This document shows, piece by piece, positions 1 through 7,378 of a DNA stretch of 24,527 nucleotides. The stretch is taken from assembly GCA_964523735.1 (NCBI GenBank), contig CAZFYZ010000056.1, positions 1-24,527 of the forward strand, given 5' to 3'. The position numbers and the translations under genes were made by a program. The notes beneath the pieces are model-generated. The model was not told where the DNA came from and ran no database searches. It saw only the letters and a program-made list of their open reading frames with translations. The stretch comes from CAZFYZ01 sp964523735. Its GTDB lineage: Bacteria > Armatimonadota > UBA5829. How positions within the stretch are numbered: position 1 is the stretch's first letter; each line of letters starts with the position of its first letter.

Positions 1-1
1 T

Positions 2-54
2 GAGAAATCTGCTTTTCGGCATCTGCCAAGAGCCCCGCAAAAAGCAGATTTCTC
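2..54. repeat. Perfect 15-bp inverted repeat with 23-base loop (MITE/REP-like)
   Basis: Arms at 2-16 and 40-54 are perfect reverse complements (GAGAAATCTGCTTTT pairs with AAAAGCAGATTTCTC). The right arm runs into a segment, ending near 75, that itself has a small TTTC/GAAA-type dyad. It lies 3' of rpoN. No run of T follows either arm on the rpoN strand, so I read it as a dispersed palindromic element rather than a standard terminator. It may extend beyond the left edge of the window. Confidence 0.6.
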
Positions 55-104
55 GGCCCTGCTCGAAATGACAACTCCGGAAGACTGAGCTGTTACTGAC
101 GGAG

Positions 105-1520
105 CTACGCCATCCTTAGCTGATACGGCAGGAGTCGGAGCTGGTCGCGGTACTTTGCGACGGTGCGGCGGGCGATGGTGACGCCCTGCTCGGCAAGGCG
201 CTTGGCGATCTCACCATCCGAGAGGGGCTCGGTGGAGGTAGCAATCAGCCGGCTAATCATCTCCCTGATCGGCATAGCGCAGTCGAAGAAGACCTCGAAG
301 CTGATGACCTCGCCGGAGGGCATTCGGCAGTGCTTGTTTGCGAGGGCCCGGCAGATGGTAGACTCGTGGACCCCAAGCTCCTTTGCAATCTCTTTCTGCT
401 TGAGCGGCTTCAGGTGTGAGGGTCCGTGGAGGATGAATGCTTTCTGATGCTCGACAAGGCTCATCGCGACGCGTGCAAGTGTCTTCTTGCGCAGGCCGAT
501 CGCTTCAATGATGGTCCTAACGCGCTCGACGTGCTCTTTCACGTGGCGCGATTCCTCTTCCGCAAGACACCTATCACCCGACTTGTGAGACCTGTAGACC
601 TGGTCATAGACCTCGTCGATCTGAACGGGGATTGAGTGCCAATCGACCACAGATACCATGAGCGAACCGTTCTTGTTCTCGACTATCACGTCCGGGACAA
701 GCGCCGCTGTGTCGCGAGGCGATAGACCCTCGTGAGGCCTGCAATACCCGGAAGCGGGACGGGGGTTCAGGTGGTCTGAGATAAACTCGCACGCTTCACG
801 CAGCACGCTCTCAGGTAACTCGGTAGCTTTCGAGATGGCTTTCAGCTTCATTCGCGAGAAGTCATCCCAGTGTTCCGCTACGATTCGCTCCGCATATCCC
901 GCGATTGGGCTGCTGTCACACAGGTGGCGAAGCTGGATGAGAAGAGACTCGCGCAGGTCACGTGCGGCTATTCCGGGAGGGTCAAAGCTCTGGATGACTG
1001 TCAGCACACCCTCGATCTCCGGTACCGCCGCAGCGAACTGCTCGGCGGTCTCGTAGAGAGATTCGCGCAGGTAGCCGTCGTCGTCCAGCGAGTCTATCAG
1101 GAACTCCGCGATCCGCAGGGCGCGCCCGGCAAGGCAGAATTGGGCTTGCTGCCTTAGATAGTCCTTGAGTTCCACGGGGGTGGCCACTGTTGAGAATGGG
1201 TCCAGGACATCGTCTCTTGCCACAACGACGAACGCGTGCTCGAGGTAGTCGCGTTCGTCCAGTCGATGGTCTATCTCGGTCGACTTGGGCAGCATCTGAG
1301 AGGCTCCGCAGACCGGACAGACGGAGGGTCCCGCAAGGAACCCGCACACAGGACAACGGGCTGATTCATCGACGGAGAGGGCGGGGTTTTCCATTGACTC
1401 TGCGTCAATGAACTGTTGGAGCTCGAGGATCCCCATATTGAGGATTGCGTTAGCCTGAATCTGAACGGGGATTGCCCGAGGCAACTGCCTCTGGCCCATG
1501 ACGGCACCTTGCATCAGCAA
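105..1520 (-). CDS. rpoN: RNA polymerase sigma-54 factor with zinc-ribbon insertion
   Basis: This is the sigma-54 subunit that directs RNA polymerase to -24/-12 promoters and needs an AAA+ activator to open them. Residues 12-50 match region I, including the ILELQQFI and MENPAL segments. The core-binding region fills the middle. A helix-turn-helix lies around 380-410 (IAKELGVHESTICRALA), and the RpoN box ARRTVAKYRDQ is at 450-460. Length (471 aa) is normal. The oddity is a four-cysteine motif, C56-x2-C59 and C68-x2-C71, where the usually acidic region II should be; it looks like a zinc ribbon. A purine-rich site (AGGAAAGG, 1527-1534) sits 6 bases before a TTG start at 1520; ATG at 1514 is an alternative start. 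The gene is divergent from fliM and close to a sigma-54 activator, so a flagellar role is likely. The stop codon is TAG. Confidence 0.96.
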   Translation of the reverse strand: MLMQGAVMGQRQLPRAIPVQIQANAILNMGILELQQFIDAESMENPALSVDESARCPVCGFLAGPSVCPVCGASQMLPKSTEIDHRLDERDYLEHAFVVVARDDVLDPFSTVATPVELKDYLRQQAQFCLAGRALRIAEFLIDSLDDDGYLRESLYETAEQFAAAVPEIEGVLTVIQSFDPPGIAARDLRESLLIQLRHLCDSSPIAGYAERIVAEHWDDFSRMKLKAISKATELPESVLREACEFISDHLNPRPASGYCRPHEGLSPRDTAALVPDVIVENKNGSLMVSVVDWHSIPVQIDEVYDQVYRSHKSGDRCLAEEESRHVKEHVERVRTIIEAIGLRKKTLARVAMSLVEHQKAFILHGPSHLKPLKQKEIAKELGVHESTICRALANKHCRMPSGEVISFEVFFDCAMPIREMISRLIATSTEPLSDGEIAKRLAEQGVTIARRTVAKYRDQLRLLPYQLRMA

Positions 1521-1638
1521 ACCAAACCTTTCCTGCGGATAGCGTGAGGCCCTTCCGTGAGCCTTCTGTCACAACTGATTATTGGGTCGCGCGCGCGTTC
1601 TTTGCAGGTTACTGAACCACAACAGAACGAGTTTGTGC

Positions 1639-1666
1639 TAAAGCTTCACTCCGCCGGGGCCGATGA
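1639..1666 (+). promoter_or_regulatory. Sigma-28 (FliA/SigD)-type promoter of fliM
   Basis: TAAAGCTT (1639-1646) is followed by GCCGATGA (1659-1666), with 16 bases between TAAA and GCCG. The known flagellar consensus is TAAA-N15-GCCGATAA in enterics and TAAA-N14-16-GCCGATAT in Bacillus. The match covers all of TAAA and 7 of 8 bases of the enteric -10. It would start transcription near 1673, about 36 bases before the fliM start codon. Confidence 0.7.
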
Positions 1667-1708
1667 AGCTATTGGATAGCTACGGCTAGATCGGAGGAAA
1701 GCCCCCGC

Positions 1709-2689
1709 ATGGCGGAAGTACTGAGCCAGGACGAGATAAATGCCTTAACAGAGATCTACCGAGCAGCGGGTGGGTCCGAAGAGTCGGGACGAGGCGGTGA
1801 GCGTCGAGTCCGTCTCTACGACTTCGCTCGCCCGGACAAGTTCTCAAAGGAGCATATAAAGGCCCTGAGTCTGATCAATGGGCGCTACGGCACATCGCTC
1901 GGCGTTGCCCTTGCCAGCCAGTTGCGTGTGGACACCCAGGCAAACCTCCTCGCGCTTGATCAGCTTACCTATCGAGAGTACCTGAGCAGTGTTTCAGAAA
2001 ACACGCTATTCGTCGAGGTAGGCCTCGAGCCGCTGTCGGCGCTAGCCGTATTCGAGTTCAATCCTTCGTTGGTTGCGGCCTGCGTCGACTTGCTGGCAGG
2101 CGGCAGTTCGGTCTCAGTGGTTCAGTCGACCAAGATTACCGAGATCGATAAGGCCGTTATGCAACCGGTGGTGGATACCGCTCTCAAGCAGTATGCGGAG
2201 GCATGGTCCTCCACGGTTGTCCTCAAACCGCGCGTCATCTCAATGACCACTGAGAACACCACGCGGCAGGTCCTTCTTCCGTCAGAAGGCGTTCTCGTAG
2301 GCGTCTTTGAGTTATCTGTCTCGGGATTCGTGAGCATGGCCAGCATCTGCATCCCCTCTTCTGCAATCGAAGCCGTTCTGCCTGCCCTCACCCTCAGACG
2401 AACAGTCAATGCCTCATCACAACGCTCCGCGGCAGTCAACGACATCCTGAAGGAGTCCTTCGAGGAGGTCGAGGTGGAGTGCACGGCAGTGTTGGGCAAG
2501 ACGAATCTGTCTGTCCAGGATGTTGCAGACCTTGAGATCGGCGATCTCATACGCCTGCCTGCGAAGACGACCCAGGACGCAGAGATATGGGTCGAAAACT
2601 TGCCCGTCTACAGCGGCTCGCTTGGCCGATCTGGTCGTAACCTCGCCATTAAGGTCACGCGCAGAGTTGACGAAAGAGAAGCGGCTTGA
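1709..2689 (+). CDS. fliM: Flagellar motor switch protein FliM
   Basis: FliM is a C-ring protein that binds phosphorylated CheY and switches flagellar rotation. The N-terminus carries the CheY-binding motif (LSQDEINAL, residues 5-13). This is followed by the typical segment around 38-60 (YDFARPDKFSKEHI), a central CheC-like domain and a C-terminal SpoA domain (about 240-315) that packs against FliN and FliG. Length of 326 aa is normal. GGAGG at 1693-1697 lies 11 bases before the ATG. A sigma-28-like promoter lies upstream. It stands alone, without fliN, fliG or other flagellar genes beside it, between rpoN and a two-component system. Its TGA stop directly abuts the stop codon of the opposing response-regulator gene. 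Confidence 0.97.
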   Translation: MAEVLSQDEINALTEIYRAAGGSEESGRGGERRVRLYDFARPDKFSKEHIKALSLINGRYGTSLGVALASQLRVDTQANLLALDQLTYREYLSSVSENTLFVEVGLEPLSALAVFEFNPSLVAACVDLLAGGSSVSVVQSTKITEIDKAVMQPVVDTALKQYAEAWSSTVVLKPRVISMTTENTTRQVLLPSEGVLVGVFELSVSGFVSMASICIPSSAIEAVLPALTLRRTVNASSQRSAAVNDILKESFEEVEVECTAVLGKTNLSVQDVADLEIGDLIRLPAKTTQDAEIWVENLPVYSGSLGRSGRNLAIKVTRRVDEREAA

Positions 2690-4093
2690 TCACTCCGGCT
2701 CGAGCCTGAACTCACGGATCTTGTTTCTCAACGTCTTGCGGTCGATCCCCAGCGCCTGCGCCGCCGCCGACTGATTCCAGTTCTTGTGACGCAGCACTCG
2801 CTCGATGTGCAGCAGCTCGACGTCCCGCAGAGACGCCGTAGGGGGCGGGAAATCCCCACTGCTCGTTGTGGCATGAGTTATCTGCGACTGTACTGCCACG
2901 GGAGCGGATCGATGAGCTGGGGCCGTGGGCAGCATCAGATGCTCAGGGCGGATTGTCTCACCATTGCAGAGTATCACCGCGCGCTCAACCGCGTTCTGAA
3001 GCTCACGGATGTTGCCGGGCCAGGTGTGCGCTCGCATATCGGACATCGCTTCCGGCGAGAAGCGCTTTGCCTTCCTGCCCATCTCCTTGGCATAGACGCT
3101 CAGGAAGTGGCGGGCGAAGAGTTCCACGTCCCCATCACGTTCCCTTATCGCCGGCAGCTTGATTGAGATCACGTTAAGCCGGTAGTAGAGGTCCTCGCGG
3201 AACTCCTTTGCCTTGATAGCTTCCTCGAGGTCACGGTTGGTGGCCGCAAGCACTCGAACGTCGCATGTGAGTGTCTCGCTTCCTCCAACGCGCTCGAACT
3301 GCTTCTCCTGGAGCACTCGCAGGAGCTTGGCCTGGACTGCAGGAGTGATCTCTCCTATCTCGTCAAGGAAGATCGTTCCACGGTGCGCGGCCTCAAATCT
3401 GCCGATGTGCCGGGTGACCGCGTGCGTGAACGCGCCCTTTTCGTGACCGAAAAGCTCAGATTCCAGAAGCGTCTCGGGCAGGGCGGCGCAGTTCACTTTG
3501 AGAAAGGGCTCGCCGGCGCGGTCGCTCTGATAGTGAATCGTGCGCGCGAGGTATTCCTTGCCCGTGCCCGTCTCCCCAAGAATGAGCACGGTCGAGTTTG
3601 CCTTGGCCACCTGTGCGGCCATCACATATGCCCGCTGCACGTCTGGGCTAGTGCCTATGATGTTGTCGAACCCGTACTTGCTCTTGAGCTCCGAGCGAAG
3701 ATAGCGGTTCTCGTCAATGACCCGCCTCTGCTCGAGTGCACGCTCCGCGACCACCTGGAGTTCGTCCAGATCGAATGGCTTTGTGATGTAGTCGTAGGCG
3801 CCCAGCCTGAGAGCTTCGATCGCTGTATGTGCGCTGCCGTAGGCAGTCACCATGATCACCGGCAAGTCGGGCCTGATCTCCTTGATCCCGCCAAGCACTT
3901 CAAGGCCGTTCATCTTAGGCATGCTCATATCGAGGATCACGAGATCGAACTCGCGCTCGCGAGCCAGGGCCAGGCCTTTTGGCCCGTCCGGCGCGGAGGC
4001 GGTATCGCACCCGGCATCAGCAAACGCGCGGCAGAGCATGTCGCGCATTCCGGCTTCATCATCTATGACCAATATTGCCCAGCTATCCGGCAA
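2690..4093 (-). CDS. NtrC-family sigma-54-dependent response regulator
   Basis: A receiver domain (1-120) has the acidic pair D11/D12, phospho-acceptor D55, T83 and K105. The AAA+ domain (about 143-370) has Walker A GETGTGKE (173-180) and Walker B IFLDE (241-245). A Fis-type helix-turn-helix ends the protein (about 430-463). It hydrolyses ATP to remodel sigma-54 polymerase. The sigma-54-contacting L1 loop reads GAFTHA (220-225) instead of the near-universal GAFTGA; the essential threonine is kept. TTG at 4093 is the only plausible start, because the first receiver strand begins at residue 5 and no ATG or GTG precedes it in frame before a stop; GGAG lies 7 bases upstream. The partner kinase gene ends 23 bases upstream, so the two form an operon. 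The likely targets are flagellar genes, given rpoN and fliM next door; FlgR/FleR-like is an inference. Confidence 0.95.
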   Translation of the reverse strand: MPDSWAILVIDDEAGMRDMLCRAFADAGCDTASAPDGPKGLALAREREFDLVILDMSMPKMNGLEVLGGIKEIRPDLPVIMVTAYGSAHTAIEALRLGAYDYITKPFDLDELQVVAERALEQRRVIDENRYLRSELKSKYGFDNIIGTSPDVQRAYVMAAQVAKANSTVLILGETGTGKEYLARTIHYQSDRAGEPFLKVNCAALPETLLESELFGHEKGAFTHAVTRHIGRFEAAHRGTIFLDEIGEITPAVQAKLLRVLQEKQFERVGGSETLTCDVRVLAATNRDLEEAIKAKEFREDLYYRLNVISIKLPAIRERDGDVELFARHFLSVYAKEMGRKAKRFSPEAMSDMRAHTWPGNIRELQNAVERAVILCNGETIRPEHLMLPTAPAHRSAPVAVQSQITHATTSSGDFPPPTASLRDVELLHIERVLRHKNWNQSAAAQALGIDRKTLRNKIREFRLEPE

Positions 4094-4116
4094 TCTTCTA
4101 CTCCAGGTTGACGTAC

Positions 4117-5196
4117 TCAGGATACCGCGGGAAACCGCATAGTGATCGTTGTGCCCTCGCCGGGCGCTGACTCGACTATGAGTCGGGCGCGATGGCGCAG
4201 AGCGATTGCGTCGACCATGCTCATTCCGAGGCCCGTTCCATCGGCCCCGCGGGTGGTGAAGAATGGATCCAGGAGGCGCTCGCGAGTCTCTTGCGACATC
4301 CCGATGCCTGTGTCGCTCACGATCAGATCAGTGTGATCTATTCCGCGTCTTGTGGAAACGGTGATGCGGCCATCAGACTCTATTGCCTGCGCGGCATTGA
4401 GCAAGACATTGGCCAGTGCCTCTCTGAGTTCGGATGCGTTGCCCGTGACGACACAGCCAGGCCGCAGATCAGTTTCTATGTGCACATTGCCCTGGGCCCG
4501 GGAGTCTGATTCTCTCCACGCAGGCAGCGCACTATCGATGACCCCTGCCGCGATCTCGGCAAGGTCGACTTCACCGTAACTCGACCGGTCGACGGGCTTG
4601 CCTATCTCGCGCAGCCTGCGGACGGTCTCTGCAGCGTCTCTTGCAGCGAACTCGATCGCGTCCACGCACTTGATAACCGGCGAATCCTCGGTCAGCTTGC
4701 GTCTCGCGAGCTGAACATTGCCCAAAATAATGCCCAGTACGTTGTTGATGTCGTGCGCGACTCCGGCCGCCATCTCTCCCAGTGTCCGCAGGCGTTCGGA
4801 GTGAATGAGCTGGTCCTGTGCCTCCGCGAGCTGAGTGTTGAGGTCCGCGAGCTGGCGGTTACGGTCGAGGATTTCATGCTCGAGCTTGCGCCGGTTGGTG
4901 ATGTCGCTGTAGATCTCGATCCGGCCGGAGGAATGTCCATCCGTGGTGTAGACGGGGCTGGAGTAACGATGAATGACCGCGCCATCGCCTATATCGCTGT
5001 CCAGTACTTCCTCGATAACTTCATCCGGGCTGGCTGCTTGTCGAGTGATGATCGAGGGCATGTGGGTGCCGATAAGCTCTGCCATCGGCATGCCAAAGAC
5101 CTGCGCGGCCCGCTGGTTTGCGGAGACGATCGTCATCGTCTCGTCCAGCATCAGCACCCCGCGCTCGGGATAGTCAACGTAACCTAGAGCGGCCAA
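4117..5196 (-). CDS. Soluble PAS-domain sensor histidine kinase
   Basis: This is a NtrB/FlgS-like kinase with no membrane segment, so it senses a cytoplasmic cue. From the TTG start it has a PAS domain (about 13-100), a coiled-coil linker (about 103-135) and a HisKA domain with phospho-acceptor H148 in GVAHDINNVLG. An HATPase domain follows, with an N-box (NVLLNAAQAI), a G1 box (DTGIGM) and a G2 box (GTGLGMS). I chose TTG at 5196 because GGAAGGGG (5204-5211) lies 7 bases before it. In addition, a near-perfect promoter overlaps the longer in-frame reading from GTG at 5250: its -10 is at 5227-5232, so the transcript would begin inside that extension. The gene is the first of an operon with the sigma-54 activator and presumably phosphorylates its D55. 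Confidence 0.93.
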   Translation of the reverse strand: MAALGYVDYPERGVLMLDETMTIVSANQRAAQVFGMPMAELIGTHMPSIITRQAASPDEVIEEVLDSDIGDGAVIHRYSSPVYTTDGHSSGRIEIYSDITNRRKLEHEILDRNRQLADLNTQLAEAQDQLIHSERLRTLGEMAAGVAHDINNVLGIILGNVQLARRKLTEDSPVIKCVDAIEFAARDAAETVRRLREIGKPVDRSSYGEVDLAEIAAGVIDSALPAWRESDSRAQGNVHIETDLRPGCVVTGNASELREALANVLLNAAQAIESDGRITVSTRRGIDHTDLIVSDTGIGMSQETRERLLDPFFTTRGADGTGLGMSMVDAIALRHRARLIVESAPGEGTTITMRFPAVS

Positions 5197-5226
5197 GCAG
5201 TTTCCCCTTCCAACCCAACAATAAGC

Positions 5227-5256
5227 ATTATATAGCTTCACTGAGGCCACTGTAAA
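5227..5256 (-). promoter_or_regulatory. Sigma-70 promoter of the kinase/regulator operon
   Basis: On the minus strand TTTACA (5256-5251) is followed after 18 bases by a perfect TATAAT (5232-5227). Transcription would start near 5220, giving a leader of about 24 bases before the TTG start at 5196 and its ribosome binding site. Confidence 0.75.
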
Positions 5257-5278
5257 GGCGGTTCACGCGGCGGACCGG

Positions 5279-5980
5279 CTACCACCTCTTGGGTATCTTG
5301 CCGAATGTGAGACCCTTCAGCAATCCCACGGAGTTGAGGATCAGGGAGAACCTCACTCCCCCAAAGAATGTGTACTTCCAAGCATTGCTGTTGCTGTCGA
5401 CGTAACGGATCATGCCTTTGGAGTGTAGTATCCTGCAGCGTTCCTCCCGCAGTGCATGCAACTGGTCGAGCTCCCGCCCGGGGGTGAATGGCAATACCGT
5501 TGCCTGCACTTCCTGGAGCCACGCCTCGTGCGCTTTCAGGAGAAGCTCCTGACTGAATGCCTGCACATACTGGTTGCGGCTTGTGCCGGAGAGATCCCGT
5601 TCGGAGTTGTTCGTGTCGGTGGTGGTGTATGTGCGCCCGTCGACCGTTCTGGTGTACAGCGTCGTGCCGCGCACGCGTATGTTGAGCATGCTGCCGGCGC
5701 CGACAACCGCGAGGTGACGGCCATCAGCGGACACCATCATGCCGTAGCTTATCTTGTAGGTCGGTCCCTTGATGTCGGCACACCAGCCCATGAATTTGAA
5801 GCCCAACTGGCTGAGCTGATACGCAGCGGACTGCGCATACCCGTCGATATCAGGAAACTGGCGCTGTTCCTCACACGGACCGTAAGGCCATACGAGACGT
5901 TTCTCAAAGAACGCGAGCACTGCTGTGAGGGTATAGAAGAACGCGAGAATGATAACGCAGCCATACATGTATGTCGGCAC
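5279..5980 (-). CDS. Membrane-anchored protein of unknown function
   Basis: I do not recognise this family. From the chosen start the 233-residue protein has one N-terminal hydrophobic helix (about 5-25) and then a long soluble part with a threonine-rich stretch in the middle. A hydrophobic patch lies near the C-terminus (FSLILNSVGLL). This suggests an inner-membrane anchor with a mainly periplasmic domain. The start is GTG at 5980 because AGGAGG (5987-5992) lies exactly 6 bases before it; a longer reading from 6010 has no such site. It sits between the kinase operon and ogg and does not overlap either. An open frame on the other strand (5456-6235) is longer but overlaps ogg and lacks a ribosome binding site, so I prefer this one. 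Confidence 0.7.
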   Translation of the reverse strand: MPTYMYGCVIILAFFYTLTAVLAFFEKRLVWPYGPCEEQRQFPDIDGYAQSAAYQLSQLGFKFMGWCADIKGPTYKISYGMMVSADGRHLAVVGAGSMLNIRVRGTTLYTRTVDGRTYTTTDTNNSERDLSGTSRNQYVQAFSQELLLKAHEAWLQEVQATVLPFTPGRELDQLHALREERCRILHSKGMIRYVDSNSNAWKYTFFGGVRFSLILNSVGLLKGLTFGKIPKRW

Positions 5981-6092
5981 ACCAATCCTCCTGACCCGAT
6001 GAAGTGTCAATATCTTAGCGTGCAGCCATCTGTCGGGTCAAACCGGCTAGCTGGCAGGACTTTGGATCGGGTTCCACTAAGCGGACTGCGAC

Positions 6093-6983
6093 ATGAATCG
6101 GATCGACCTGTGCGGACAGCCATTGGACCTGGCATTGACTCTCGCCTGTGGGCAAGCATTCAGGTGGCGACTGTCGGGAGACGGCCACTGGCGCGGTGTC
6201 GTGCGCGATCGGCTTGTCGAGCTCGCCCTCGATAACGGCTTCCTGCTCTGGCGCACACATCCTGAGCCCGACGAAGCGCTGGTGAGGGATTACCTGCGCC
6301 TCGATGACGATGTGCAGACGATCTATGCCCGCCTTGCTGAGATGGACGCGCATGTGGGCGATCTGACGCGGCGGTTTCACGGAATGCGGCTCCTTCGCCA
6401 GGACCCCGAAGAAGCGCTGCTGTCGTTTGTGTGTTCGGCCGCCAACAGCATCCCTCGGATTTCAGCCTCGATCGAGGCGCTGGCACTTTTCTATGGCGAT
6501 CTGGTGTGCGAGCTTGACGGCGTATGCTGGTTTGGCTTTCCAACAGCGCGAATGTTGGCTGGGGCCGATGCGGTTGCGCTGTCAGACGCACCCTCTTTGG
6601 GTTTCAGGGGAGCCAATCTGAAGGCAGTCGCGGAGCAGCTAGTCGGACGTGGCGAGGTATGGCTGCAGTCTCTCCGCAGCGTGCCTTACACAGAGGCTCG
6701 GGACGCACTGGTCGAACTGCGAGGGGTGGGGCGGAAGATCGCCGACTGCGTGTGCCTCTTTGCGCTCGATAAGGACGAGGCCGTGCCCGTTGATACTCAC
6801 GTCAGGCAGATCGCGGAGCGCCTGTGGATGCCCACACTGAAAGGCAAGACGATCACGAATCTTGCCTACCGGATGATAGTTGGCGCTTTCGCTGATCGAT
6901 ACGGGCCGCTGGCAGGTTGGGCGCAGCAGTTCCTGTTCTATGAAGACCTGCTCCGCACACGGGCGATGGGGCGGGGCTTGTAG
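6093..6983 (+). CDS. ogg: 8-oxoguanine DNA glycosylase/AP lyase (OGG1 type)
   Basis: It removes 8-oxoguanine paired with cytosine and cleaves the abasic strand, starting base-excision repair. The N-terminal OGG domain has the typical GQAFRW segment (20-25). The helix-hairpin-helix-GPD domain contains LRGVGRKIADC with catalytic lysine K215 and the AVPVDTHV segment with catalytic aspartate D234, matching K249 and D268 of human OGG1. The segment CSAANSIPRI (114-123) aligns with human CSSCNNIARI; the second Asn of that pair is Ser here, while the arginine is kept. Length of 296 aa fits bacterial OGG1-like enzymes. The start is an ATG with only a weak ribosome binding site. It is a single-gene unit flanked by genes on the other strand. 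Confidence 0.93.
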   Translation: MNRIDLCGQPLDLALTLACGQAFRWRLSGDGHWRGVVRDRLVELALDNGFLLWRTHPEPDEALVRDYLRLDDDVQTIYARLAEMDAHVGDLTRRFHGMRLLRQDPEEALLSFVCSAANSIPRISASIEALALFYGDLVCELDGVCWFGFPTARMLAGADAVALSDAPSLGFRGANLKAVAEQLVGRGEVWLQSLRSVPYTEARDALVELRGVGRKIADCVCLFALDKDEAVPVDTHVRQIAERLWMPTLKGKTITNLAYRMIVGAFADRYGPLAGWAQQFLFYEDLLRTRAMGRGL

Positions 6984-7003
6984 TCCAGAGATGAGGAGCA
7001 GCC

Positions 7004-7378
7004 CTACGAGCTAAGGCCGACGCAGATGGCTCCCAGAATGACCAGAGCAACCCCTAGCCAGCGGGCGGCACAGATACGCTCCCTCAAGATCAGCGCCGCA
7101 TAGCCCGTTGCAATCAGGTAGCTCAATGCGGTCAACGGGTTAGCAACACTGACGTCTACCCACGCAAGTGCTGCCATGTATGCGCCAAAATAGCCTGCCA
7201 TACAGAGGATGCCCAACAGCACGAGCGGGCGTGTGAAGACGCATCGGGCGATCGGCACTACATCGCGGTAGCTCTGAAAGCGCACTTCTCTGCCGTTCTG
7301 CATGCCTCGGCTGAACAGGATGTCCCCCATCGAAGCGAGAACAATTGCGAACCCCAGCGCTATAGCTAATCTGATCAT
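7004..7378 (-). CDS. Small EamA/DMT-family membrane transporter, subunit 2
   Basis: A 124-residue protein with four predicted transmembrane helices, half the size of a normal EamA carrier. It resembles the SMR/ArnE-ArnF type that works as a pair. Helix 1 contains GDILFSRGM, almost the same as GDIALSRGM in the gene upstream, and the last two helices carry the EamA-like pattern LTALSY...LRERICAARWLG. Its ATG follows the TAG stop of the upstream gene with no base between, so the two are translationally coupled and probably form a heterodimer. The substrate is unknown. The nearby HpnJ-type enzyme makes a lipid or lipid-sugar flippase role possible, but this is inference. Confidence 0.85.
   Translation of the reverse strand: MIRLAIALGFAIVLASMGDILFSRGMQNGREVRFQSYRDVVPIARCVFTRPLVLLGILCMAGYFGAYMAALAWVDVSVANPLTALSYLIATGYAALILRERICAARWLGVALVILGAICVGLSS

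Noticed and set aside
1583..1606. Possible sigma-54 promoter (TTGGG ... TTTGCA) between rpoN and fliM
   Set aside because: The GG and GC pairs are 20 bases apart instead of 12.
3383..4111. Plus-strand frame of 242 codons over the response-regulator gene
   Set aside because: It is antisense to the receiver and AAA+ motifs, with no recognisable domain.
6052..6066. Possible sigma-54 promoter (TGGCAG then TTTGGA) before ogg
   Set aside because: The -12 element lacks the essential GC, so it does not fit the -24/-12 consensus.
5456..6235. Plus-strand frame of 259 codons over the unknown membrane protein and the start of ogg
   Set aside because: It overlaps ogg in another frame and has no ribosome binding site; the minus-strand frame has AGGAGG at ideal spacing and a membrane helix.
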